Source of the DNA: Cynocephalus volans
Taxonomy: Eukaryota; Chordata; Mammalia; Dermoptera; Cynocephalidae
Reading direction: 5' to 3'
NCBI RefSeq assembly: GCF_027409185.1
Contig: NC_084460.1
Location: 154,567,569 to 154,631,568, forward strand
Length of the DNA stretch: 64,000 nucleotides
Shown: positions 34,730-43,378 of the stretch, piece after piece
Numbering within the stretch: position 1 is the first letter of the stretch
Layout of the letters: the number at the start of each line of letters is the position of its first letter
Program-made: the position numbers and the translations under genes
Notes under the pieces: generated by a model
Seen by the model: only the letters and a program-made list of their open reading frames with translations
Database searches by the model: none
What the model was told of the DNA's origin: nothing

Positions 34730-36715
34730 TTAAAAGTTATTTTCATTATCTATAGTCTGATATTTTTGTCTAAGAACCAGGACTTTAATTGTACTTATTC
34801 TATCATTGATGAATTGGACTAACCTGTTGATGACACAGGGCCCCAGAATGAGCAACAGAAGAAGGAGTACTAGGGGCCCGGCGATGGTTGATAGTAGGGT
34901 AGTGAACCAAGGGGAGCTATTGAACCAACCTTCAAACCAGTTTTGATCTTTTTGGCGCTCTAACTGTCTTTTATCTAGTCTTTGTTTGAGTTTGGCCATG
35001 GTGTCTCGTATCACACCTGAATGGTCTACATAAAAACAGCACTCCTCTCTGAGGGCCGCGCAGAGGCCTCCCTCTCTTAAAAACAGTAAGTCAAGGCCTC
35101 GCCTATTTTGGAGTACTACCTCAGATAGAGAAGTCAATGAGTCCTCTAACTTGCTGACTGAATCCTGGAGGGCCCGGAGGTCAGTGTCCATGGCAGTCTG
35201 GAGCTCGGTTAGGCCCCGCTGGAGGTCTATAGGTCCTTTAATCAGAGCAGCCGAGCCGGTACCTATACCTGCCACAATTCCCAGTAGGACAGCTAGGGTA
35301 AGTGTGAGAGGTTCTCTCTTAAACCTGGGATGAGGGTTGTCATAGGCCTGCAACAAAGTTTCTTCAGGATGGTAATAGATGCGAGGAATCAGCTGAACCT
35401 GGACACAGAAATCCTTAGACTGATTAAAAACTGAGAGGGAAACGCAAGGGGTGAGACCGGTGCTGCAAGCCCACCAGCTATGGTTGGAGGGGAGAAGGTA
35501 CTGATGGTCCCCGGAGGAATTGATGGATAGGGTCTGGTTGCAAAGATGTTGATGGGTAGAAGGTATTGTTCCTATACATAACCCTTGTCCTGTGACCTCT
35601 GTGAGAGTAAGCTTTCCCTGGGTCCCCCAACGGCAACTCTCGGCGCTGGTATAATTGGCCTCTCCCAAAAAGGCTATTCCTTCATAGTAGGGGGGGCTTA
35701 TGGCCAGACAGAGCCAGCAATGCTCTGTGGCGTTCGGGTTGGTGGCATTTAGAGCTAGGAAGGCCCCCTGTACAAGACCAAAGAGCCTGTCACCCGTGGT
35801 GGGGGGTAGAGTGCCTGGTGATAGGAGGCTCTGTGTAGCAGTGCTCCTTTGTGCCGCGGGGGGTTGCCTGCTAGTCATTGGGAACAGCTTGTTGCTAGGA
35901 GGTCCCTGTTCTGCAAGGACGGGGTCGGGGCCCACTGCCACAGTTGGCATATTGGTGATATCTAGGCGAATGGTGAACAGTACACCTGGATCGTTTCCCG
36001 TCAAATAGAACCTTAGTCCCCAGGTTCTTCCTTGTGCCCAATCTCTGGAATTTTTTCCTTTCTCTGTGAATTTTATTTTAAGGGGGTTACACCAGCCGGT
36101 GTTGTCACAGTTTTTACTGCTATCGTTACGTTCTACAGTTATGAGGTCCCATGAGGAACTAGGTCCCCAGTAGACTGTCCCCGTGGTTTCACAACCCCAT
36201 TCTTTGCAATATAGGGATTCCAGCCCTCCGCACCTTCTAGCTTCTGAAAGGGTCCGGCCATCCCGGGGGCACACGTAGAAGGGGGAAGCGGCAAGCCTGT
36301 TTCTAGCTCGGGGATAGCTGCACCCTGGGACCCCCCAGGTGATCTGATTATAAGCTTTTGTGTAGTCTGAATCAGGGGGTCTGATCTGGGCCTAGCCCGA
36401 TGCTATGTATCCCGGGATATCCCAGGTCTCAATACCCGCCGCCAGGGCACATACATCAGGTTTAAGATCGGGCCACCAAGTCCAAGGCGGCTGGGTAGCC
36501 TGTTTGGTCCAGACAACTTCTCCAGTTTGGGACAGTACCTTCCAGGTGAGGATCACAGGCCGGTGGGGGTTCTTACCCGGTGGACTCATTTTTCCGCCGC
36601 CGAATACGCAGCTTAAGAGGATGATCAGTCCTTTCCAGCTCCCAGGTCTCGTTTGGTGCCGGGGGTGGTGCAGGCTTGAGATGGGAAGCATGGACCCAGG
36701 CAGCGATGCCATCAA
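34730..36715 (-). pseudogene. env: env, gammaretroviral envelope, one nonsense codon
   Basis: The precursor of surface (SU) and transmembrane (TM) glycoproteins that bind the host receptor and fuse membranes. It starts at ATG 36715 (a second ATG follows), overlapping the end of pol by 143 bases. A signal peptide core '[14 protein letters not shown]' lies near residues 27-40. The frame runs 107 codons, meets TAG at 36392-36394, then stays open to 34730. Numbered from the ATG at 36274, the downstream part has a proline-rich hinge (about 124-160) and CWLC (186-189). The furin-type site RFKR (317-320) is followed by a hydrophobic fusion peptide. The 'LQNRRGLDLLFL' immunosuppressive-type segment (388-399), C-x6-CC (405-413) and a membrane anchor (about 463-482) follow. 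Total length fits the family. Only that stop separates it from an open frame, so a full-length Env is not expected. Confidence 0.93.
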
Positions 36716-39700
36716 CTTTTACTGCGGTCGGGGTGGTCAGCAATACCAGATACGGGCCTTTCCACCGAGGCTCAAGGTTGCTGGGTCGATGGCGTCTGAC
36801 CAGCACTCGGTCTCCGACCTGGAACGGGTGGGGGACAGCTATGGTACCGGGCTGATATGTCTCTTTGATCTGGTCCCAAATCTGGGTCTTCACAACTTCT
36901 AGAGCCTTTAAGTGGGTAAATAAGACAGGGAGAAAATTATCATCGGGACCCAGTGTTTCTCCCAACTCAAGTATGGGGGGGGGTCCCCCGTAGAGGATTT
37001 CATAGGGAGTTAGACCGAACTGGCCAGGGGTATTCCTGGCTCTGAACAGCGCTAAGGGAAGGAGGGCCACCCAGTCTTTTCCACCGGTCTCTAAGGCCAA
37101 TTTAGTTAAGGTCTCTTTGATGGTTCTATTCATTCTCTCTACTTGACCTGAGCTCTGGGGCCTATACGCACAATGTAATTTCCAATTTATCCCCAGTTGT
37201 GTGGCTAGTCCCTGGCTTACCTGAGCAACAAAGGCTGGGCCATTATCTGACCCGATCACCTTAGGGATCCCGAAACGGGGCAGGATTTCTTCTAGTATCT
37301 TTTTACATACAGTCAGGGCCGTTTCCGTTTTGGTAGGAAAAGCTTCTACCCATCCAGAGAAAGTATCTACAAATACTAGCAGATACTTGTTTCTATACCG
37401 GCCAGGCTTTACCTCTGTAAAGTCTACTTCCCAGTATACGCCGGGTCGATCTCCCCGTTGTCTTTTTCCGGTCTCTCGGTAGGTGGTAGCCGCATTAGTC
37501 ATGGCGCAAGCTGGACACCGATTGGCGACTTCTTGAACAGTGGACCGGAGGTTCGGGATGGAGAGGCTGGTGCGGCTTGCCAGTTGAAGGAGCTTTTCTG
37601 GTCCTAAGTGTGTTAGCTGATGTAACCGCTGAATGAATTCTTTTCCCTGGTCAGGAGTGAGCTCTCTTGGCTTGGTCCTAGCTTGAGCAGGCTCGATTGG
37701 CTCTTGAAGCTTTGTAGTTTTTGTTAGCACCTTGACCGACAGGGCGGCTTGTTTTGCAGCCTCGTCGGCCCTCCGGTTCCCGGCCGCCACAGGGTTATTT
37801 CCTCTCTGGTGGCCTGGGCAGTGGATAATGGCGACCTGCTTAGGGAGGTAAATGGCCTCTAGCAGAGCCAGAATTTCTTGTTTATTTTTAATGTCTTTTC
37901 CAGCAGAAGTGAGCAGTCCCCTCTGTTTATATATTGCCCCATGAATGTGAGCAGTGGCAAAAGCATACCTGCTGTCCGTGTAGATGTTGATGTTTTTTCC
38001 TTCGGCTAGGCGTAATGCCTGCGTCAAGGCTATTAGCTCGGCCTTCTGGGCTGATGTCCCTTCTGGCAGGCTGCTTGCCCATACCGTCCGTTTGCCATCT
38101 ACGATGGCGGCCCCTGCTTTCTTCTTACCTTCCGCAATGAAGCTGCTACCGTCTGTATACCAGGCAGGCACTCCGGGCAATGGCTGGTCCTTCAGGTCCC
38201 GTCGAGTCCCAGCTTCTTCAGCAAGGATTTCTGAGCATTGGTGTACTGGGGTGGATTCTGACTCGACTGGTAGTAGGGTAGCTGGGTTCAGGACAGCAGG
38301 GGGCGCGAAAGATATTCTTTCGTTTAGCAGCAAACTCTGGTAATGAGTCATTCTGGCATTGGTCATCCACCGATTGGGGGGCTGCCGCACGATACTTTCG
38401 AGGCTGTGGGAAGCAATCACAGTCACATTTTGCCCCAAGGTTAACTTATCAGCGTCTTTGAGGAGGAGTGCCACTGCAGCAACCGCTTTTAGGCAGGTTG
38501 GCCACCCACTGGCCACTGGATCCAGTTTTTTTGATAGATAAGCTACTGGCCGTCGCCATGGTCCTAGGGTCTGAGTAAGCACTCCTCGGGCTACACCGGC
38601 TCTTTCATCTACGTACAGAGTAAATGATTTGGTGAGGTCTGGGAGAGCCAAGGCGGGGGCAGACAGCAAGGCTTTTTTTATGTGGTCAAAAGCCTTTTGA
38701 TGCTCCTCAGTCCAGGTAAAAGGAATGTTTTCCCTTGTCAGGGGGTACAAGGGTGCAGCCAGGGAAGCAAACCCAGGAATCCAGAGCCTGCAGAATCCGG
38801 CAGTACCCAGAAATTCGCGGACCTGCCTGGGGGTTGTGGGAGTAGGGATCTTCATAACTGTAGCTTTCCGGGCCGGGGTCAGCCATCTTTTTCCCCCTTT
38901 GAGCAGGTACCCCAAATAGGTGACCTCTTTCTGGCATAACTGGGCCTTTTTAGCTGATACCCGGTACCCCAACTTACTCAGTTCCTGCAAGAGCTTTTGT
39001 GTCCCTCTTTTGCAGCCTTCATATGTGGGAGCTGCCACTAGGAGGTCGTCCACATATTGGAGTAATATGACCTGGGGGTTGAGAGCCCTAAAAGGAGCTA
39101 AATCTCGGTGGAGGGCCTCGTCGAAGAGAGTGGGAGAATTTTTGAACCCCTGTGGCAGCCGTGTCCAGGTCAGCTGACCTGTGTTACCTTTTTCTGGGTC
39201 TCTCCACTCGAACGCGAACAGTGGCTGGCTGTTGGGGTGTAGTCTGAGGCAAAAAAAGGCATCCTTGAGATCCAGGACTGAGTACCAAGTGTGACTAGGC
39301 GGAAGGGAACTCAGGAGGCTGTATGGATTTGGGACCGTGGGATGAATGTCTTGCACCCTTTTGTTAATTTCTCTCAAGTCTTGGACTGGCCGATAGTCAT
39401 TGGTCCCTGGCTTTTTTACTGGTAGCAGAGGGGTGTTCCAGGGCGATTGGCAGGGCACTAAGACCCCTAGGTCTAAGAACCTTTGGATGTGGGGTCTGAT
39501 GCCTTCCCGGGCTTCTTTAGTCATTGGATACTGTCGGACGGCCACCGGTGAGGCACCTGATTTCAGCTCTACTACTACTGGTGGGACGTTATTGGCCAGT
39601 CCCATACCTGTCTTTTCTGCCCATACGGTGGGAAAAAGTTGGAGCCAGGATGGGTCGATGGAGGGAGAGGCCGGCTTTTCATACAGCCGGTATTCTTCTT

Positions 39701-40070
39701 CTAGGTTTAGGACCAGGCACATGGTAGAGTGATCTCCCCATGTTACTTGTGGGCCCTCTGTGGAAAACTGGATTTGAGCCTTTAGTTTGGTCAGGATGTC
39801 CCGGCCCAACAGAGGAGCAGGGCACTCAGGTATGACCAAAAAGGAATGGGTCACTTGCCTATGTCCGACCCTTAAAAGTCTCTGAGTGGTCCAGGGGTAG
39901 ACTTTGCTGCCGGTCGCTCCTACTACGACTGTCCGCCTGGACCCTACCTTCCCCATGGGTTGGGTCAGCACCGAATGTTCAGCCCCGGTATCGACCAGAA
40001 ACTCGATGGGGGTCCCCTCCACTGTCAATGTTACCCTAGGTTCGGGGAGGGGGTCCGAACCCCGACTCCC
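36573..40070 (-). CDS. pol: pol: protease, reverse transcriptase, RNase H, integrase
   Basis: Made as a Gag-Pol fusion by reading through the gag UAG; it lies in the same frame and is open to the stop at 36573. Numbered from the TTG at 40028 (1,151 residues; 14 more codons precede it). The protease is [11 protein letters not shown] with active D13. The reverse transcriptase has LDLKDAFF (D253), LPQGFKNSP and YVDD (325-328). RNase H has D626, E664, D685 and D755. The integrase has HHCC zinc ligands H803, H807, C838 and C841, then the catalytic D869, D928 and E964 with 35 residues between the last two. A C-terminal GPY-type domain ends near residue 1115. All catalytic residues are present and no frameshift was seen. 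Length matches gammaretroviral Pol. The end overlaps env. Confidence 0.97.
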   Translation of the reverse strand, partial: GSRGSDPLPEPRVTLTVEGTPIEFLVDTGAEHSVLTQPMGKVGSRRTVVVGATGSKVYPWTTQRLLRVGHRQVTHSFLVIPECPAPLLGRDILTKLKAQIQFSTEGPQVTWGDHSTMCLVLNLEEEYRLYEKPASPSIDPSWLQLFPTVWAEKTGMGLANNVPPVVVELKSGASPVAVRQYPMTKEAREGIRPHIQRFLDLGVLVPCQSPWNTPLLPVKKPGTNDYRPVQDLREINKRVQDIHPTVPNPYSLLSSLPPSHTWYSVLDLKDAFFCLRLHPNSQPLFAFEWRDPEKGNTGQLTWTRLPQGFKNSPTLFDEALHRDLAPFRALNPQVILLQYVDDLLVAAPTYEGCKRGTQKLLQELSKLGYRVSAKKAQLCQKEVTYLGYLLKGGKRWLTPARKATVMKIPTPTTPRQVREFLGTAGFCRLWIPGFASLAAPLYPLTRENIPFTWTEEHQKAFDHIKKALLSAPALALPDLTKSFTLYVDERAGVARGVLTQTLGPWRRPVAYLSKKLDPVASGWPTCLKAVAAVALLLKDADKLTLGQNVTVIASHSLESIVRQPPNRWMTNARMTHYQSLLLNERISFAPPAVLNPATLLPVESESTPVHQCSEILAEEAGTRRDLKDQPLPGVPAWYTDGSSFIAEGKKKAGAAIVDGKRTVWASSLPEGTSAQKAELIALTQALRLAEGKNINIYTDSRYAFATAHIHGAIYKQRGLLTSAGKDIKNKQEILALLEAIYLPKQVAIIHCPGHQRGNNPVAAGNRRADEAAKQAALSVKVLTKTTKLQEPIEPAQARTKPRELTPDQGKEFIQRLHQLTHLGPEKLLQLASRTSLSIPNLRSTVQEVANRCPACAMTNAATTYRETGKRQRGDRPGVYWEVDFTEVKPGRYRNKYLLVFVDTFSGWVEAFPTKTETALTVCKKILEEILPRFGIPKVIGSDNGPAFVAQVSQGLATQLGINWKLHCAYRPQSSGQVERMNRTIKETLTKLALETGGKDWVALLPLALFRARNTPGQFGLTPYEILYGGPPPILELGETLGPDDNFLPVLFTHLKALEVVKTQIWDQIKETYQPGTIAVPHPFQVGDRVLVRRHRPSNLEPRWKGPYLVLLTTPTAVKVDGIAAWVHASHLKPAPPPAPNETWELERTDHPLKLRIRRRKNESTG

Positions 40071-40073
40071 CTA
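40034..40073 (-). promoter_or_regulatory. gag-pol read-through signal: UAG plus pseudoknot
   Basis: The gag stop TAG (40071-40073) is followed by the 8-base spacer GGGAGTCG. An H-type pseudoknot comes next. Stem 1 GGTTCGG (40055-40061) pairs perfectly with CCGAACC (40039-40045). Stem 2 CCCT in the loop (40048-40051) pairs with AGGG (40034-40037). This is the layout that makes a few percent of ribosomes decode UAG in MLV-type viruses. The pairings are seen in the sequence; efficiency is unknown. Confidence 0.9.
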
Positions 40074-41636
40074 GTCATCTAGGGATAGAACCTTGGCTTC
40101 TCTGATGTTCTTTTTCCGGGGACATTCTCTTGCCCAGTGACCCTTCTCTTTACAGTACGCGCATTGGTCTTTGTCTAGAGGGGGTCTTCCATCCCTAGGT
40201 GTTTTCTTTGCCCGGTTGCTCAGGTTCCCTGTCTGCCTATCTCTAGACCCTCTTTCACCTACCACTGCGGCCAAAATCCTAGTTAAATTTTTTTCTTGGC
40301 GTTTATCACGCCGCCTCTCTCTCTCTTCTGTCTCTTTTTTTTCTCTTTCCTGTCTTTCTTCTTCTGTTTCTCTCTTGTGGTACACCTTTTCTGCCTCCTT
40401 TACTAAGTCTTGTAAGGAAAGGTCTTGGAGCCCCTCTAGTCTTTGTAACCTTTTTTTAATGTCTGGGGCTGACTGGCCGATGAAGGCCATTGTGACCGCA
40501 GCCTGCTGCCCCTCAGAAGAGGGTTCAAACGGAGTGTACCTTCTATAGGCCTCCATTAGGCGTTCTAAGAAAACCGAAGGGGGTTCTGCCGGTCCCTGCA
40601 AGACCTCTCTTACCTTGGCCAAATTGGTGGGGCGCCGGGCTGCCCCTTTGAGACCTGCCACTAGAGTCCGGCGGTAGACCAGAAGACGCTCCCTACCTTC
40701 GGCCGTGTTGTAATCCCATTGAGGTCGATTGAGGGGGAAAGCCTCATTAATGAGGTTCTCGAGTTGTGTAGGGGCCCCGTTATCCCCGAGAACGTTCTTG
40801 CGGGCCTCCAGAAGAATCCTTTCTCGCTCTTCAGTGGTGAAGAGGATCTGGAGTAGCTGTTGGCAATCGTCCCAAGTGGGCTGGTGAGAGAACATAAGGG
40901 ACTCAAGAAGTCCCGTGAGACCTGCTGGTTTTTCAGAAAAAGAAGGATGGTTAGACTTCCAATTGTAAAGATCTGCTGAGGAAAAAGGCCAATACTGCAA
41001 AGGGACCAAGCCATTTGGCTCAGCTGGGGGCCCTATGGCTCGGAGGGGCAAAGCTACGGTGGAGTCAGGACCGGAGCCGTCTCTCGGACTGCGAGGTTGG
41101 CGGCTCCTAGTCCCCGCAGCCGGTCCCTCAGGGCTAGGATCACCGGGCGCTCGGCCTGGTGCCGATCTGTTTCCCTGAGGGGCCAGAGGGGGCAGCGGAG
41201 CCGCCGGGTAAGGTGGGGGTTCAGAGAGAGAAAATAGGTCATCTGGTGTCGGGAGGACGGGGGGTTGGGGAGGGGCGGAAGGCTTCCTTGTAGGTGGCCT
41301 TTGAGTATTTTCTGATCCCGAAACAACAGCGACTTTGCTGGAGGGTGGCACCCAGGGAGGGGGATTCTGGGCGAGGTCTTGCCATACCACGACATAGGCA
41401 ACCTGGTCCGGGTGTCCTCCGGTCTCCTGAAAAACAATCTTTTTAACTGCAAAAATGACAGAAAGGTCAAAGGTTCCCTCTGGCGGCCAACCTACGCCGA
41501 ATGTGGGCCACTCAGACGAACAGAAAGTCTGCCATTTTCCTTTTTTGATCTCCATGGACAGATTGTGAGCCCTGGCTTTGACATCTTTCCAATGATCTAG
41601 AGTAAGGGAGAGAGGCGTAAGGGCACCTTGCCCCAT
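40071..41636 (-). CDS. gag: gag polyprotein (matrix, p12-type, capsid, nucleocapsid)
   Basis: 521 codons from the ATG at 41634-41636 to TAG; the length equals that usual for GALV/KoRV-type Gag. The start '[10 protein letters not shown]' has glycine 2 for myristoylation and plasma membrane targeting. The proline-rich p12-type region contains the late-budding motif PPPY (140-143), which recruits NEDD4-type ligases. Capsid begins near 'PLRAIG' (197) and carries the major homology region around 348-371. A charged arginine/glutamate-rich stretch (about 418-450) precedes nucleocapsid. The single zinc knuckle is C492, C495, H500, C505. No stop or frameshift was seen. The ATG was chosen over the longer in-frame opening because of the myristoylation signal. 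Confidence 0.97.
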   Translation of the reverse strand: MGQGALTPLSLTLDHWKDVKARAHNLSMEIKKGKWQTFCSSEWPTFGVGWPPEGTFDLSVIFAVKKIVFQETGGHPDQVAYVVVWQDLAQNPPPWVPPSSKVAVVSGSENTQRPPTRKPSAPPQPPVLPTPDDLFSLSEPPPYPAAPLPPLAPQGNRSAPGRAPGDPSPEGPAAGTRSRQPRSPRDGSGPDSTVALPLRAIGPPAEPNGLVPLQYWPFSSADLYNWKSNHPSFSEKPAGLTGLLESLMFSHQPTWDDCQQLLQILFTTEERERILLEARKNVLGDNGAPTQLENLINEAFPLNRPQWDYNTAEGRERLLVYRRTLVAGLKGAARRPTNLAKVREVLQGPAEPPSVFLERLMEAYRRYTPFEPSSEGQQAAVTMAFIGQSAPDIKKRLQRLEGLQDLSLQDLVKEAEKVYHKRETEEERQEREKKETEERERRRDKRQEKNLTRILAAVVGERGSRDRQTGNLSNRAKKTPRDGRPPLDKDQCAYCKEKGHWARECPRKKNIREAKVLSLDD

Positions 41637-41819
41637 CTCGAAAATTTCCAATAGGGGAACGACGACGCAAAGACCTATCACAACTAAGACAAAAAGAAAC
41701 CAGAAACGGCGACGAGACCGAGTGCCGTAGAAATAGAAGAAAGAGTCCGATGGCAGAGCGCGCCTCCCGAGACGCGGTGAGACCAAAACACAATAATCCT
41801 CTGCCAAGGGGTCCACCAG
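41637..41819 (-). CDS. glyco-Gag type N-terminal extension of gag
   Basis: The gag frame stays open upstream of the ATG. Adjacent CTG (41817-41819) and GTG (41814-41816) codons are possible non-AUG starts; the frame is also open further up, so the start is uncertain. The 60-odd extra residues end in a basic patch (GTRSRRR) followed by a hydrophobic span '[19 protein letters not shown]', a type II signal-anchor arrangement. MLV-type viruses use such an extension to make a membrane glycoprotein (glyco-Gag) that assists release and counters host restriction. Here this is inferred from frame and topology. Confidence 0.7.
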
Positions 41820-42081
41820 GCGTCCCTGGTCCTCCCCTGATCCTGGGACGTCTCCCAGGATTGCCGGGTGGCGAGCCCCCGAACACGTCTGTTCGTTACC
41901 CGCACTTCGCTCCCAGAGCGACTAACCCGGAACAAACTGAAACCAAAATGCGCGCACTCAGAAAGACAGTCAGAGTCACAGGATTAGACACAGAAACGAG
42001 ACACAGAAACGAGACACAGAACGACTGCTGGCCAGCTTACCTCCCGTTGGTGGGTCGGTGGTCCCTGGGTGGGGGTCTCCG
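41820..42081 (-). other. viral 5' leader (packaging region)
   Basis: Untranslated leader between primer binding site and gag, where gammaretroviruses carry dimerisation and packaging stem-loops. I did not fold it. It includes a direct repeat, 'gagacacagaaac', at about 41998-42017. Confidence 0.7.
42039..42040 (-). promoter_or_regulatory. major splice donor of the provirus
   Basis: On the minus strand GGGAG|GTAAGC is a strong donor consensus, located about 60 bases after the LTR. It would join to an acceptor in late pol to make env mRNA; the acceptor was not fixed. Confidence 0.75.
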
Positions 42082-42099
42082 ATCCCGGACGAGCCCCCA
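42082..42099 (-). other. primer binding site, proline tRNA type
   Basis: Minus strand TGGGGGCTCGTCCGGGAT, two bases (TT) after the 5' LTR. It is the 18-base complement of the 3' end of tRNA-Pro used by MLV-type viruses. Confidence 0.95.
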
Positions 42100-42265
42100 A
42101 ATGAAAGACTCCCAAAGTGGGTAGTCAGTCAGTTCAGGGAGACCCTCCCAAGGAACAGCGAGACCACGAAGACGGATGCAAACAGCAAGAGGTTTATTTG
42201 AACACACGGGTACCCGGGCGACACAGTCTTTTGGAAGACTGGCGCGCCGAGTGAAGCTCCTGGGT

Positions 42266-42275
42266 CCTTTTTATA
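42266..42275 (-). promoter_or_regulatory. TATA box of the 5' LTR
   Basis: TATAAAAAGG on the minus strand. It lies downstream of the 41-bp repeats and 68 bases upstream of the AATAAA at 42193-42198. Confidence 0.85.
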
Positions 42276-42352
42276 GCAAAAAGCGCGGGTACAGAAGCGA
42301 GAAGCGAGTTTAATTGGTCAGTTCAAATAAGCGCGGGTGAGCTTCGGTTATG

Positions 42353-42475
42353 TGGGAGTCCTTGAAACAGCTGAGGGGCACCCTGGAAACTGGTGGGAGT
42401 CCTTGAAACAGCTGAGGGGCACCCTGGAAACTGTTGGGAGTCCTTGAAACAGCTGAGGGGCACTCTTGAAACTTT
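42353..42475 (-). repeat. U3 direct repeat, 3 x 41 bp (5' LTR)
   Basis: The same three units as in the 3' LTR; in this copy they sit upstream of the active promoter, the expected place of an enhancer. Confidence 0.9.
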
Positions 42476-42674
42476 AACTGACTTGTCTATTTCTGGGAAC
42501 TATCCGCCCTTTGCCTCGGGCCGGGGCCCAGGTGCATAACCACAGATATCCTGTTCGTTATCTGGTCTCAACCTCAGGCTGTACTTTTCCTATGCTAGGG
42601 ACTTTTAACCAGGGTAATGTTTTGTGCCTTGCAAAATGGCGTTACTACGGCTAGCTTAAAAAGTTCTTTCTTCA

Positions 42675-42678
42675 AAAA
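42675..42678. repeat. target-site duplication AAAA (right)
   Basis: Directly follows the LTR end TTCA and is followed by C. It matches the left AAAA. Confidence 0.8.
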
Positions 42679-42679
42679 C

Positions 42680-43375
42680 AGACCTTTATGGAAAATGTGC
42701 AATGTTTAAAAAACTCAGGCCTGTTGAGTTAACCCTTTCTTGAGCAGTATTCTTTTCTGTGTCAGTCACAACAGGCCAGCTTGTGGAAGCCCAGAAGTAA
42801 AATTTTAGTGATTTAAGGGTTTAGTCATTGCAAATGCAACATGTCCTTGTTGTATTCATTGTTGGTTGATTGGGAACTCTGTTATACCTCTTTCTCCTTC
42901 AGGAGCAATGAAAAAAAGAATGAGATAATGTAGCAAATTGTGAGCTAGCATTTAACATTTAGCCTGGAAATAACATGCAGCATTTCCTCTCACATTTCAA
43001 AAACAAAATTTTCACATGTCAATGTCTAACTTTTTTTTTTTTTTTTCTTTCAGATGATTTAAAAGTGCAATTTTGCCATATGCACTGAGGGCAGAAGGCT
43101 TAGGGATTTGGTAAATGCTACTAATAACTTGTGTATTATTTTTAACAGAGGTGTCAAAGATAAATCTCACTGTTTAGTTATCACCTCTGAAGTTAGCCAT
43201 TGAATACACTCTCCAATTGAATGAATATATAGAAACACTCCCTTTGCTGACAAATTCGTAGGTTTTTCCTTTCAGAACTGTATGGTCTTTAGAGATGCTT
43301 CTCAGTTTGCCTTAATTTGGTCATTCTTTTCTATTAGCAACTTGTTCTTATTAAGAATTTAGTAGGTGAATATAT
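42680..43375. other. no gene recognised
   Basis: The first bases probably continue the old LTR split by the provirus. The rest is AT-rich with a T-run at 43030-43046. Confidence 0.4.
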
Positions 43376-43378
43376 AAA

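Larger units (their letters stand above)
34114..42674 (-). mobile_element. full-length young gammaretroviral provirus (ERV class I)
   Basis: 8,561 bp, transcribed right to left: 5' LTR, proline-type primer binding site, leader with splice donor, gag, UAG read-through, pol, env, polypurine tract, 3' LTR. Gag and pol are open; env carries one nonsense codon. The two LTRs appear identical over 573 bp, and CpGs remain dense. The 521-codon Gag, the stop-codon read-through, the PPPY late motif and the C-x6-CC type Env place it among GALV/KoRV/MLV-type gammaretroviruses. The host lineage cannot be told from the provirus. It is a recent germline insertion and may be polymorphic in its species. Confidence 0.97.
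42102..42674 (-). repeat. 5' LTR of the provirus (promoter LTR)
   Basis: 573 bp, the same sequence as 34114-34686 at an offset of 7,988. It provides enhancer, promoter and the RNA start. The leftward transcript starts about 25-30 bases after the TATA box and enters the leader at 42101. Confidence 0.97.

Noticed and set aside
36405..36902. 165-codon open frame on the plus strand opposite env/pol
   Set aside because: It is the complement of real proviral coding sequence with high GC; it has no domain and the codons mirror the minus-strand genes.
38707..38937. Minus-strand 76-codon frame inside pol
   Set aside because: Shadow of the reverse transcriptase coding region in another frame.
41054..41470. 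138-codon minus-strand frame within gag
   Set aside because: It lies in another frame of the proline-rich p12 region of gag. Low-complexity GC-rich codons keep it open; no independent start context or domain was seen.
42082..42099. Possibility that the proline-type site marks a tRNA gene
   Set aside because: Only 18 bases match; no cloverleaf surrounds it, and position next to the LTR fits a primer binding site.
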